From the NCBI GenBank assembly GCA_002347365.1, contig DDWT01000033.1:1-64000 (forward strand): 64,000 nucleotides of DNA, in the 5' to 3' direction. Shown here piece after piece: positions 16,539 to 25,203 of the stretch. How positions within the stretch are numbered: the stretch's first letter is position 1; every line of letters begins with the position of its first letter. Both the position numbers and the translations under genes were made by a program. The DNA is from Actinobacteria bacterium UBA2279. Lineage in GTDB: Bacteria; Actinomycetota; Coriobacteriia; Anaerosomatales; Anaerosomataceae. Below the pieces are notes generated by a model that worked only from the letters and a program-made list of their open reading frames with translations, was not told the DNA's origin and did no database searches.

Positions 16539-17201
16539 CTACGGAACCCAGAAGTGCTCGATGTTGGTGATCGTGCCACCGACGATGGTGATGTAGTAGA
16601 TCGCTCCCCGGTAGTAGCTTTGGGCGCCCCAGCGATTGACGCGGAAGTCGTCGAACGTGATCGTGACGTCGCCCATGATGTACCCATCCATGGGATCTGC
16701 CGCGGGCGAGTCGTGCATCAGCACGGCGCATGTGGCGGAGACGGGGAACGTGCGAAGCTTCGGGTTGTCGTTGACGACGTAGTAGTCGTTGGGCACCGGT
16801 GTCTCGTCTCCGTGCGCCGCCGCTGCGGCGTTCGCCTCGGCTCCGCCGAGCACCTGCACGTAGTCGATGACGATCTGGTAGCCCCCACCTGATGCGGAGT
16901 CGATGGACTTTATGATCCCCGGGAAACGGCCGTCATCCGCGGTCGACGGCGAGCTTGTCGGCGCCGGCTCCTCGGGTCCGGAGGACTCGACTTCTTCCAT
17001 CGGCTCGGAGGTGGGCGACTCAGCCGGCGCGCTTGATTCGAGGCTGGACAGCGCGTCTTCTGCCTCGGCCAGCTTGCTCTCGGCCTCGTCCAGCGAGGGT
17101 TTGACGATGAGATACCCCACACCAACGCCTGCAGCAAGGACCACGAGTGCGGCGACTACCAGCACGGCGATGGTCTTCGGGCTCTTCAGATCGAAAGACA
17201 T
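16539..17201 (-). CDS. Membrane-anchored exported protein, paralogue B
   Basis: 220 residues: a membrane helix (~10-32), a coiled-coil (LDEAESKLAEAEDALSSLE), a Ser/Pro/Glu linker, then a domain starting IKSIDSASGGGYQIVIDYVQVLGGAEA. It continues with NDYYVVNDNPKLRTFPVS and ends in ITIVGGTITNIEHFWVP. The same plan and motifs occur in genes A and C. Best seen as a tandem duplication with divergence; no enzyme motif is visible. Confidence 0.72.
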   Translation of the reverse strand: MSFDLKSPKTIAVLVVAALVVLAAGVGVGYLIVKPSLDEAESKLAEAEDALSSLESSAPAESPTSEPMEEVESSGPEEPAPTSSPSTADDGRFPGIIKSIDSASGGGYQIVIDYVQVLGGAEANAAAAAHGDETPVPNDYYVVNDNPKLRTFPVSATCAVLMHDSPAADPMDGYIMGDVTITFDDFRVNRWGAQSYYRGAIYYITIVGGTITNIEHFWVP

Positions 17202-17215
17202 GATGTCTCCTTCCG

Positions 17216-17917
17216 CTACGGCTCGTAGTAGGGGTCGCGAGGCTGTTCTTCGATAGCGACCAGCCTGCCTTCCTCGACCGTGAACCAGTAGTGCCTGCCG
17301 AGAAGATGCGAGCTGTCCTCGTCCATGTAGATGGCGTCATAGAACTGACCGAAGGAGACGTGCTGTGGCGTCATCGAGGGGCCGTAGAAGCCGATCGCAG
17401 GCATGACAGGGTACGTGTACATCGTGATGTCTACGGCTCCCGCTCCGCCGGGTGAGATCTTGAACGACGTGATGGCGACGCCTTCGTCGCGAACGTACCA
17501 GTAGTCCGGATCGTAGTAGTCCTGGTCGCCCTGGCTCGTCAGATAGGTGAGTGCTGCATTCCCGGTGAGGAAGTCGGCGGTGTCGATATCAACCCAGAGG
17601 TCTTGCCACGTCCCGCCGCTCTCATCCCGGATGCCGCGTAGAGCTCCGAACACGTGATCCGCCGGTTCGGACTCGGACGGGGGAGTGGGCTTCTTCTCAG
17701 TGGGTGTCGCCGGAACGACCGTGGGAGCGTCTTCGGTGGCGGGTGTCGCATCGCGAGACGCTGTCAGGGTCGTCTCGGAAAGCTTCGGCTCGATCTCCGG
17801 CGAGTTGCCACCGCCGGTAAGAAGGACCACACCCGTGACGATTCCAGCGACCACCACGACTGCGGAGATGCCGATCGCAAGCTGGATCTTCGTGTCCAGA
17901 CCCCTCCACCACTCCAT
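17216..17917 (-). CDS. Membrane-anchored exported protein, paralogue C
   Basis: 233 residues starting at 17917 behind GGGGGGAACC. A membrane helix (~13-35) is followed by a Thr/Pro/Glu linker and a domain with WVDIDTADFLTGNAALTYL, DYWYVRDEGVAI and YWFTVEEGRLVAIEE. It matches the D-x-G-x-A, YYVxD and C-terminal TVE-G-IE positions of A and B. It is probably the first gene of a three-gene minus-strand set. On this strand TACTAT (17968-17963) could be its -10 box. Confidence 0.7.
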   Translation of the reverse strand: MEWWRGLDTKIQLAIGISAVVVVAGIVTGVVLLTGGGNSPEIEPKLSETTLTASRDATPATEDAPTVVPATPTEKKPTPPSESEPADHVFGALRGIRDESGGTWQDLWVDIDTADFLTGNAALTYLTSQGDQDYYDPDYWYVRDEGVAITSFKISPGGAGAVDITMYTYPVMPAIGFYGPSMTPQHVSFGQFYDAIYMDEDSSHLLGRHYWFTVEEGRLVAIEEQPRDPYYEP

Positions 17918-17991
17918 GGTTCCCCCCTGACACAGACGCTCGAGTTTGTGGCTCGCACTTACATAGTACTTCCCACTATCGCCGTGTTCCA

Positions 17992-18007
17992 CAGAGGTAC
18001 TCCTCTG
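17992..18007 (+). promoter_or_regulatory. Inverted repeat upstream of the ABC exporter
   Basis: CAGAGG-TACT-CCTCTG is a perfect 6-4-6 palindrome about 55 nt before the exporter start and just upstream of a possible -10 TACACT (18017-18022). It could be an operator for this divergent region; the regulator is unknown. Confidence 0.35.
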
Positions 18008-18061
18008 AAGGGCGTTGTACACTTATGGGGGTGATTGTGAACGCGGAAGGAGCGAGGACTC

Positions 18062-18994
18062 GTGGCGACGGTAGTGGAGTGCGCGCAGCTCACCAAGTAC
18101 TACGGTAAGACACGGGGCGTCGAGGATTTGACGCTGAGCGTGCCTGAGGGCATGGTCTTCGGCTTTTTGGGTCCCAACGGCGCGGGGAAGACGACCACGA
18201 TCCGATGTCTTCTCGGCATGCTGAAGCCCACAGCCGGGGAGTCCCGCCTGTTCGGTGAGCACGTGACACTCGACGGCGCGAACCTGCGTCGGAGGATCGG
18301 CTACGTGCCCGGCGAGGTCAAAGCCTACGACAAGGAGACCGGGCGCTGGCACATCGACTACGTCTCCCAGCTGCGCGGTGGCAAGGGCGCGCTCACCGAT
18401 GAGCTCCTCCAGCGAATGGAGTTCGATCCGAGTCGCCGGGTCAAGGAGCTCTCCAAGGGCAACAAGCAGAAGCTTGCACTCATCCTCGGCCTCATGCACG
18501 ATCCGGAGCTGCTCATCCTCGACGAGCCCACGTCCGGGCTCGATCCGCTCAACCAGGAGACGGTGTTTTCCATCATCGAGGAGCGTGTCGCGGGCGGGGC
18601 GGCCGTGTTCCTATCGAGTCACATCCTCTCCGAGGTCGAACGTATCTGCGAGCGCGTCGGTATCATCCGCAGGGGCCATCTGGTTGCCGAGGAGGACGTG
18701 AGGTGTCTGCTCGACAAGCGTCTGCGGGAGCTCAACGTGACATTCACCGATCCGGTCGATGCTGCGTTTCTGGCTGATGTCGACGGTATGAGCCGGATCA
18801 CGCTCACGGGGCCGAACACCATCAACGCTCGTGTGAAGGGTGACCATCTCGACGATCTGATCAAGCGGCTTGCCACCAAGCCCGTGCGGGACCTGAGTAT
18901 CGAGCACGCGAGCCTGGAAGAGGTTTTCATGGAGTTCTACCGCGACGAGGAGAACAGCGCGGAAGAGACACCGGCCGAAGGGGGCGCGGAGTGA
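18062..18994 (+). CDS. ABC exporter ATP-binding protein (DrrA/CcmA type)
   Basis: 310 residues. Walker A GPNGAGKTTTIR (~39-50), a degenerate signature VKELSKGNKQKLALI, Walker B LLILDEPTSGLDPL, and an H-loop SSHILSEVE. A C-terminal ~80-residue extension is typical of DrrA-like exporters. It powers the membrane protein encoded next. The cargo is unknown; drugs, lipids or peptides are all possible. The start is GTG 18062, with AAGGAGCGAGG upstream. It overlaps the permease start by 1-4 nt. Confidence 0.88.
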   Translation: MATVVECAQLTKYYGKTRGVEDLTLSVPEGMVFGFLGPNGAGKTTTIRCLLGMLKPTAGESRLFGEHVTLDGANLRRRIGYVPGEVKAYDKETGRWHIDYVSQLRGGKGALTDELLQRMEFDPSRRVKELSKGNKQKLALILGLMHDPELLILDEPTSGLDPLNQETVFSIIEERVAGGAAVFLSSHILSEVERICERVGIIRRGHLVAEEDVRCLLDKRLRELNVTFTDPVDAAFLADVDGMSRITLTGPNTINARVKGDHLDDLIKRLATKPVRDLSIEHASLEEVFMEFYRDEENSAEETPAEGGAE

Positions 18995-19791
18995 TGAGCT
19001 GGACGATCCTTCGCGCCACACTTCAGCAGCGTCGCACGGCGCTCGCCTGGTACATCGGCAGCCTTGTCGCGTACTCCTGGATGATGGTCTGGTTCTATCC
19101 CAAGATCGGTGGCGGCGAGTATGCGCAGCTCATCGACAGCATGCCTCCCGAGGTCATGCAGATCATGGGCGGTGGCGATATCTCGTTCGCGTCGTTGGGT
19201 GGGTTCTTCCAGACCGAATACCTCGGTCTCATGTGGATGCTGATCGTGGCGTCAGCGGTACTCATCTTCACGAGTCGCGCGTTCGCCGGGGAGATCGCTG
19301 ATGGGACGATGGAACTCGTGCTGTCGCAACCGGTCTCTCGCGTCAAGCTGGCGATCACGCGCGTCGTCGCTCTGGTTGCGTACGTGTTGCTGCTTGCGGC
19401 GGCGACATTCGTGCCCATCCAGGTGTTCGGCCCCACCTACGACATCAACCTGAGCGCCAAGGTCTTCTGGCTGCTCATGGCATTGGGAACGTTGTTCATG
19501 CTCGCGGTCGGCGGCATCGGCATGCTGGCGAGTTCGGCGTTCCGCAGCGGCGGGAAGGCCTCAAGCATCGCTGCAGGCGTCCTCGTGGTCATGTGGGTGA
19601 GCGATCTCATCTCGAACTTCTCGGAAGTGGCCGACTTCTTCGGCCCGGTGAACCTTATCAGCGAATGGCAGCCGGGCAAGATCATCAACGACGGCACCGC
19701 GCCGGGAGAGGTGTGGTGGCTCTACGGGATCGTCGCAGTCGTCTCACTCGTTGCATGCGTGTTCGTGTTCTCGCGCAGAGATGTCGCCTAG
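18994..19791 (+). CDS. ABC-2 type exporter permease
   Basis: 265 residues with about six membrane helices (~20-40, ~70-95, ~115-140, ~150-175, ~185-205, ~238-262). It has the ABC-2 pattern RAFAGEIADGTMELVLSQPVSR after the second helix. It pairs with the ATPase upstream. The ATG overlaps the TGA stop of that gene; a GTG one codon earlier is an equally possible start. Confidence 0.87.
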   Translation: MSWTILRATLQQRRTALAWYIGSLVAYSWMMVWFYPKIGGGEYAQLIDSMPPEVMQIMGGGDISFASLGGFFQTEYLGLMWMLIVASAVLIFTSRAFAGEIADGTMELVLSQPVSRVKLAITRVVALVAYVLLLAAATFVPIQVFGPTYDINLSAKVFWLLMALGTLFMLAVGGIGMLASSAFRSGGKASSIAAGVLVVMWVSDLISNFSEVADFFGPVNLISEWQPGKIINDGTAPGEVWWLYGIVAVVSLVACVFVFSRRDVA

Positions 19792-19802
19792 GGGTGTCAG
19801 GC

Positions 19803-20639
19803 GTGAAGCTGTCACTACGTTCGAAGATCGTGCTGTCGAACGGGGTCGAGATGCCCCGGTTCGGGCTGGGCACGTACAAGTCCGCAGAGGGCGCCGAGGT
19901 ACAGGAGTCGGTGCTCTCTGCGCTCGAGATCGGCTATCGCAGCATCGATACGGCATCGCTGTACGGCAACGAGGAAGGGATAGGAAAGGCGCTGCATGGT
20001 AGTGGTGTGTCCCGCTCAGACGTGTTCCTGACGTCGAAAGTGTGGAACGAGGAGCAAGGTTATGAGGGTACACTCGCCGCACTCGATCGGAGTCTGACGC
20101 GCCTGGGCACAGACTACGTCGACCTCTACCTTATCCATTGGCCTATCCGACGCACGCTTGAGCCCACATGGCGTGCGATGGAACACGCCCTGATCTCAGG
20201 CAAGACGCGGGCGATCGGCGTGTGCAACTTCTTGCAGCACCATCTGGAGGCGTTGCTTGCGGTATCGACTGTGGCACCGATGGTGGATCAGTACGAGTAC
20301 CACCCGAGGCTACAGCAGCCATCGCTCAAGGGTTTCTGCGACGCACACGACATTGTTGTCGAGGCGTGGGCGCCACTCATGCGCGGCAGGGTGAACGACG
20401 TCAGGACACTGCGGGAGATCGCTCACGAGCATGGCGCCACACCGGCACAGGTCTCCCTTCGTTGGCTGTTGCAGAAGGGCGCGATCGTCATACCAAAGTC
20501 CGTGCATGCCGAACGGATCCGCGAGAACGCCGGCGCGCTCGCCTTCGAGCTGAGTGATGCCGAGATGGCGCGCATCGACGCGCTCGACGCGGGGACTCGC
20601 CTCGGGCGAAACCCCGACACGCTGGCATGGGAGGCCTAG
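19803..20639 (+). CDS. Aldo/keto reductase
   Basis: 278 residues, NADPH-dependent (β/α)8 barrel. The catalytic tetrad is visible: Asp and Tyr in SIDTASLYGNE, Lys in FLTSKVWN, His in YLIHWPI. The family patterns GLGTYKSAEG and the C-terminal IPKSVHAERIRENAGALAFEL bind the cofactor. It resembles the 2,5-diketo-gluconate reductase / YtbE group; the substrate is probably a small aldehyde or ketone. GTG start 11 nt after the permease stop, so it may be co-transcribed. Confidence 0.9.
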   Translation: MKLSLRSKIVLSNGVEMPRFGLGTYKSAEGAEVQESVLSALEIGYRSIDTASLYGNEEGIGKALHGSGVSRSDVFLTSKVWNEEQGYEGTLAALDRSLTRLGTDYVDLYLIHWPIRRTLEPTWRAMEHALISGKTRAIGVCNFLQHHLEALLAVSTVAPMVDQYEYHPRLQQPSLKGFCDAHDIVVEAWAPLMRGRVNDVRTLREIAHEHGATPAQVSLRWLLQKGAIVIPKSVHAERIRENAGALAFELSDAEMARIDALDAGTRLGRNPDTLAWEA

Positions 20640-20660
20640 ACGCGAGGTCGCGTGTCGGTA

Positions 20661-20677
20661 TACTCAACGTATGAGTA
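20661..20677. promoter_or_regulatory. ArsR/SmtB-type operator overlapping the sensor start codon
   Basis: TACTCA-ACGTA-TGAGTA is a perfect 6-5-6 palindrome. The ATG of the following ArsR-family gene (20671) lies inside it. The position is right for autorepression of the sensor-ATPase operon. Confidence 0.65.
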
Positions 20678-21060
20678 AACGTTCAGATGAAGCTGCAGCC
20701 TGCGGGCCCGAGTGCGACGCGATGATCGTCGATGGCGCCGCCGTTGCCGCTGCATCGGAAGCGCTTCCCGATGATATCTGCGTCGCGGCCCTGGCGGCCG
20801 TGTTCTCGGCGCTGGGCGATCCGACGCGCGTCCGCATAGCGCTTGCTCTGCTCGGCAGAGAGCTGTGCGTATGTGACCTCGCCGCTCTCGCGGGCATCTC
20901 TCAGTCTGGCGTAAGTCACCAATTACGGGTGCTGCGCGACCTGCGTGTGGTTGCGTATCGTCGAGATGGCAAGCGTGCGGTGTACCGGCTGATCGATGAC
21001 CATGTCCGAGAGGTGCTCGAGCTGGGACTCGCACACGCGGCGGAGTCCGAGACGGGATGA
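20671..21060 (+). CDS. cadC: ArsR/SmtB-family metal sensor, CadC-like
   Basis: 129-residue winged-helix repressor that should leave DNA on binding Cd, Pb or Zn. Both metal sites known from CadC can be traced. The thiolate site is CGPEC (C11, C15) plus ELCVCDLA in helix α3. The α5 site is DDH…H..E (D-x-H, His 11 residues later, Glu 3 after that) near the C-terminus. The recognition helix is ISQSGVSHQLRVLRDL. The start is ATG 20671, within its own predicted operator. The ATPase gene follows after 4 nt. Confidence 0.88.
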   Translation: MSKRSDEAAACGPECDAMIVDGAAVAAASEALPDDICVAALAAVFSALGDPTRVRIALALLGRELCVCDLAALAGISQSGVSHQLRVLRDLRVVAYRRDGKRAVYRLIDDHVREVLELGLAHAAESETG

Positions 21061-21064
21061 GTGC

Positions 21065-23431
21065 ATGACGGAGCACGTGACACGCGAATTCGATCTGTCG
21101 GGCTTGCTTGCGACTCCGTACTACTGCCTGGGGTGCGCGGGTCGCCTGTGCGGTCGTCTGGAAGGCATCGAGGGCGTCGAAGGCACTGACTGCGATATCG
21201 CGGGCGGCTCGGTGAGAGTCACGTTCGACCCGCACAGGGTTTCGGAAGACGCTATTGAGCGTGCGCTGATCGAGCTTGCCCGAGAGGCGTCCGAGTCGGT
21301 CAGCCACGCCGTGTACACCCTCACCGGGCTTGACTGTCCGGATTGCGCTCGCACGGTCGACCGCTCGGTCGGCTACGTGGATGGTGTCCTCTCGGCGTCG
21401 CTGAACTTCGCGAGCGCTACCCTTCTGGTCGAATTCGATCCCGCCCACGATCCCCGGGACGCGATCGTGGCACTCGTCCGTGGCATGGACTACGGGATCG
21501 CACCCGTGGGAGAGCCTGCAGGGACTCAGGAGCCGCTCGGCTGGTGGGCGGAGCACCGCGCGAGCATGCTTGTGGTCGCGTCCGGCACGTTGCTGGCGTT
21601 CGGCTGGGCCCTGGGACACACGGGGCTGCCGGAGTACGTGTCGGTAGCGCTGTTGTCGGGGTCGATACTGACCGGTGCGATCCAGCCGGCTCGTCGGGCT
21701 ATGGGCGCGCTCCGTGCCCGCACGCTGGACATGAATGTGCTCATGACCCTCGCCGTCGCGGGTGCGGTGGTTTTAGGTGACTTCACCGAGGCGGCCACGA
21801 TCTTCTTCCTGTTCGCCATCGGCGGATGGCTCGAGGCACGGTCGCTTGCCAGGACGAGACGCAGCATCAAAGATCTCATGGCACTCGCTCCTGACCGCGC
21901 ACGCGTGCGCCGGAGCGGGAGCGAGGCGCTCGTCGAGGTGCGAGATGTGGCCGTCGGAGAGACCGTCATCGTACGGCCGGGTGAGCGGATCCCGCTCGAC
22001 GGCACCGTGGTGCGCGGCGCATCTGCAGTGGATGAATCTCCGGTCACCGGCGAGCCGGTACCCGCCGAGAAGGGCGTCGGAGATGATGTGTTCGCCGGGA
22101 CACTGAGCACGAGCGGCCTGATCGAGTTCACGACCACGGCGACCGCGACCAGCTCGACGCTTGCGCGAGTGGTCGAACTCGTCGAAGAGGCGCAGGCAAG
22201 GAAGGCCCCCGTCCAGCAGCTCGTCGACCGCTTCACGCGCGTCTACACGCCCGCCGTCATCGCGCTTGCGGTGTTCCTGGCGATCGTGCCACCAGGCCTG
22301 GGCGCGCTCGGTGTGGCCGGTCTGGGCGACTGGAGCACGTGGTTCTACCGGGCGCTTGTTCTCCTCGTGGTGAGCTGCCCCTGCGCGCTCGTGATCTCCA
22401 CACCGGTGGCGGTCGTCTCGGCGATCACCGCGGCGACCAAGGCTGGCGTCCTCGTCAAAGGCGGCGCCGTGCTCGAAAACGCCGCGCGCGTGGGAGCGAT
22501 CGCGTTCGACAAGACCGGGACGCTCACCGTGGGCAAGCCGGTCGTGACGGAGATCGTCGCGTTCGGCGATCTGGAGCCAGGCGAGCTTCTCCGGACAGCC
22601 GCATCGCTCGAGATCGGCTCGGGACATCCTCTCGCCCGCGCAGTGGTACAAGCCGCCGGCGATGACGCGCGGCTGAGTGATCTCGATCGATTCGCCGAGG
22701 TACCCGGTCAGGGTACGCGCGGTACCATCGGCGGTGTAGAGCATCTGGTGGGCAGCCCGTTTTTCGTCGAGTCCGAGACTACGCCTTTCGGTGGCGACGT
22801 CACCGAAGCGCAGCTCAGACTCGAGGGTGCCGGCATGAGCGTGTTGGCGGTTGCGCGCGACGGTGTCGTTCTCGGGCTGATCGGGCTGGCGGATGCCGTG
22901 CGCCCGCAGGCGAGACAGGCACTCGCCCGGCTGCGACGGGAAGGTATCACGCAGCTGATCATGCTCACCGGCGACAACGAACTCACGGCTTCGGCTATCG
23001 CTGCGGATGTCGGCGTGAGCGAATACCGCGCCCGACTACTGCCCCAGGACAAGATGGAGGAGGTGGAGGCCCTTGCGGCCCGGTACAGGATCGTCGCGAT
23101 GGTGGGGGATGGCATCAACGATGCACCGGCCCTGGCGGTGGCGGGTATCGGCATTGCGATGGGCGCTGCGGGAAGCGATACGGCGCTGGAGACCGCTGAT
23201 GTCGCGCTGATGTCAGACGACCTTCACGCGCTTCCGGGCCTGTTCCGTCTCGGCAGACGGACGTTGCGCGTGATCCGGCAGAACGTGTGGTTCTCCGTAG
23301 TGGTGAAAGCGGTGGTTCTGGTTGCAGCAGTGTTCGGCTACGCGCCTTTGTGGCTGGCGGTGTTCGCTGACACGGGTGTCTCGCTGTTGGTGATCGTCAA
23401 CGGCCTGCGTCTGTTGCGGGTGAAGGTATAG
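21065..23431 (+). CDS. cadA: P1B-2 type Zn2+/Cd2+/Pb2+-exporting ATPase
   Basis: 788 residues. Two N-terminal HMA-like domains: a degenerate one with CLGC near residue 20 and a second with GLDCPDCA (~98-105). Eight membrane helices. The transport motif SCPCALVIS is followed by TPVA, and the last helix carries DTGVSLLVIVNGLRLL, the signature of the Zn/Cd/Pb subgroup. The actuator domain has DESPVTGEPVPAEKG, the phosphorylation site is FDKTGTLTVGK, the nucleotide-binding HP motif is SGHPLARAV, and the hinge is GDGINDAPAL. It pumps toxic divalent metals out under control of the adjacent CadC-like sensor. Confidence 0.94.
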   Translation: MTEHVTREFDLSGLLATPYYCLGCAGRLCGRLEGIEGVEGTDCDIAGGSVRVTFDPHRVSEDAIERALIELAREASESVSHAVYTLTGLDCPDCARTVDRSVGYVDGVLSASLNFASATLLVEFDPAHDPRDAIVALVRGMDYGIAPVGEPAGTQEPLGWWAEHRASMLVVASGTLLAFGWALGHTGLPEYVSVALLSGSILTGAIQPARRAMGALRARTLDMNVLMTLAVAGAVVLGDFTEAATIFFLFAIGGWLEARSLARTRRSIKDLMALAPDRARVRRSGSEALVEVRDVAVGETVIVRPGERIPLDGTVVRGASAVDESPVTGEPVPAEKGVGDDVFAGTLSTSGLIEFTTTATATSSTLARVVELVEEAQARKAPVQQLVDRFTRVYTPAVIALAVFLAIVPPGLGALGVAGLGDWSTWFYRALVLLVVSCPCALVISTPVAVVSAITAATKAGVLVKGGAVLENAARVGAIAFDKTGTLTVGKPVVTEIVAFGDLEPGELLRTAASLEIGSGHPLARAVVQAAGDDARLSDLDRFAEVPGQGTRGTIGGVEHLVGSPFFVESETTPFGGDVTEAQLRLEGAGMSVLAVARDGVVLGLIGLADAVRPQARQALARLRREGITQLIMLTGDNELTASAIAADVGVSEYRARLLPQDKMEEVEALAARYRIVAMVGDGINDAPALAVAGIGIAMGAAGSDTALETADVALMSDDLHALPGLFRLGRRTLRVIRQNVWFSVVVKAVVLVAAVFGYAPLWLAVFADTGVSLLVIVNGLRLLRVKV

Positions 23432-23490
23432 GAGCAAACGGGGCGGATACCGCGTAGCGGCGAGGCCCACGATGTCTGGGGGGAAACGAC

Positions 23491-23835
23491 ATGAGCGACG
23501 ATGTGATGCGATTCTTTGCGGCGTGGATGCTCACGCATGAGGCCGCCGATGAGGGTCTCAAGGCAGCTGTGGAGCGTGGAGACAGCGGGGGGCCGGAGGG
23601 CATGTCCGGCGGTCCGGACGCGTTCGTGGATGGCCTGGCCGCGATGGTGGCCGAGGAAAAGGAGAAGCTCAAGGCGGAGCTGGAGGCACGCGCTCGCGGA
23701 GAAGCGCCGGACTCGGGGGACGCCACGGACCCTGCTCTCGAGGAGATCCGCTTCGAAGTGGGCGAGATTCGCGGCAGGATCGACAACCTCGAGTCGATGC
23801 TGGAGACCATCCTACGCAAGCTCGACGGACGATAG
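23491..23835 (+). CDS. Hypothetical acidic protein with coiled-coil end
   Basis: 114 residues, strongly acidic and soluble. The middle has Gly/Pro-rich spacing (GGPEGMSGGPDA), and the C-terminal ~40 residues form heptads (IRFEVGEIRGRIDNLESMLETILRKLD) typical of an oligomerising coiled coil. It starts behind GGGGG and lies 9 nt before the AarF-like kinase gene, so a partner role for that kinase is possible. No family is recognised. Confidence 0.65.
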   Translation: MSDDVMRFFAAWMLTHEAADEGLKAAVERGDSGGPEGMSGGPDAFVDGLAAMVAEEKEKLKAELEARARGEAPDSGDATDPALEEIRFEVGEIRGRIDNLESMLETILRKLDGR

Positions 23836-23844
23836 GGGGCTTCC

Positions 23845-25203
23845 GTGGCCTCACGTCGTACCAACATAGCGCTCGTCTTCATCAAGCACGGGCTCGCTGC
23901 AGTGCCCGCCGCGGCATTCGGTCTCGCTCCTGCTGCGAGGCGTCGCTCGGCATTCGCGCGTCGCTGGCGGCTGGCGTTCGAGGAGCTCGGCCCGGCATTC
24001 GTCAAACTCGGACAGCTCATCTCGGTGCGCCCCGACGAGTTCTCCGAGGAGCTCGTGGCCGAGATGCAGCGCATGCAAGACGCGGTCGCTCCGCTTCCCG
24101 CCTCGGCCATCAGACGGGTCATCACCGAGGAGTTCGCCGCAACGCCTGAAGAGCTGTGGGCCGATTTCGAGGACGAGCCCGTGGCCTCGGCTTCCATCGC
24201 GCAGGTGCATCGCGCAACGCTCGCAAGACCGTACCGGCCCGTATGGGGCGAGGAGCTGCCCGCAGGCACGACCGTTGCCATCAAAGTGGTGCGGCCGGGT
24301 GCTGCCGATTCCATTCGCTCCGACATAGCGGTCGCCCGCCGACTGGCCGAGCGCGTCGGGCGCCTTGGTCTGGCCAGGCGTTTCGACCCCGTTGCGCTGC
24401 TCGACGAGTTCGCGGACACCGTTGCCCGGGAGCTCGATCTCCGCCGCGAAGGTCGCTTTGCGGACCGGTTCGCATTCGATTTCCGCGATGACGACCGCGT
24501 TGTCGCTCCCCGCATCGTCTGGCCGCTCTCCAGCCGCCGGGTAGTCACGATGGAGTACATGCACGGGTGGCGCCTGACCGACCTGGAAGAGGCGCGCGCG
24601 GCGGGCGTGGACTGCTACGGTCTCGCCGTCCATGGCGCCACCGCGTTCATGCGGCAGGTCTTCGTCTACGGGCGGTATCACGCCGACCTGCATCCCGCGA
24701 ACCTGTTCGTCACCCCCGACAACAAGATCGCCTACCTTGATTTCGGCATCGTGGGCTACCTCACTCCGGAGGAGCGCATGAACATCACGCAGGTTATGGC
24801 CGCGCTCGTCTATCGCGATCCCGAACGCGCGCTTACCTACTCGGCGAAGTTGGGCGTGGATGTGCCTGCCGAGAAGATAGGAGTGGTTCGCGCGGGGTTG
24901 GCGGATTTGCTGGATGGAACGCTTCGCGAGGACGGGACGCGCGACTTCCGGCACTTCGGACTGGGGTTCTTGCGTCTGCTTGGAGCCAACGATGTCCGCA
25001 TCCCGGCGGGGTACGGGTTGCTCATCAAGTCGCTGGCCACGGTGGAAGGCGTCGCCCGCGCGCTGTACCCCGAGATCGATATCGTACAGACGGCGCAACC
25101 GTTCACAACCCGGATACTCGGCAGGGCGATGGGGGACCCGGCACGGCTTCGGGAGCGGATGCCGGCGGCGATACGCGCGGCGCTACGCGAACTCGTCGCC
25201 TGA
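23845..25203 (+). CDS. AarF/UbiB/ABC1 atypical kinase-like protein
   Basis: 452 residues. Family signatures: the KxGQ motif in AFVKLGQLISVRPD, the ExD-type region VASASIAQVHRA, TVAIKVVRPG, the catalytic-loop HADLHPANLFV and the metal-binding LDFGIVGYL. UbiB-type proteins support isoprenoid quinone synthesis or distribution, usually at the membrane. Here the C-terminal ~40 residues are less hydrophobic than in E. coli UbiB. The start is GTG 23845. Its last 21 nt overlap the convergent larE gene. Confidence 0.88.
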   Translation: MASRRTNIALVFIKHGLAAVPAAAFGLAPAARRRSAFARRWRLAFEELGPAFVKLGQLISVRPDEFSEELVAEMQRMQDAVAPLPASAIRRVITEEFAATPEELWADFEDEPVASASIAQVHRATLARPYRPVWGEELPAGTTVAIKVVRPGAADSIRSDIAVARRLAERVGRLGLARRFDPVALLDEFADTVARELDLRREGRFADRFAFDFRDDDRVVAPRIVWPLSSRRVVTMEYMHGWRLTDLEEARAAGVDCYGLAVHGATAFMRQVFVYGRYHADLHPANLFVTPDNKIAYLDFGIVGYLTPEERMNITQVMAALVYRDPERALTYSAKLGVDVPAEKIGVVRAGLADLLDGTLREDGTRDFRHFGLGFLRLLGANDVRIPAGYGLLIKSLATVEGVARALYPEIDIVQTAQPFTTRILGRAMGDPARLRERMPAAIRAALRELVA

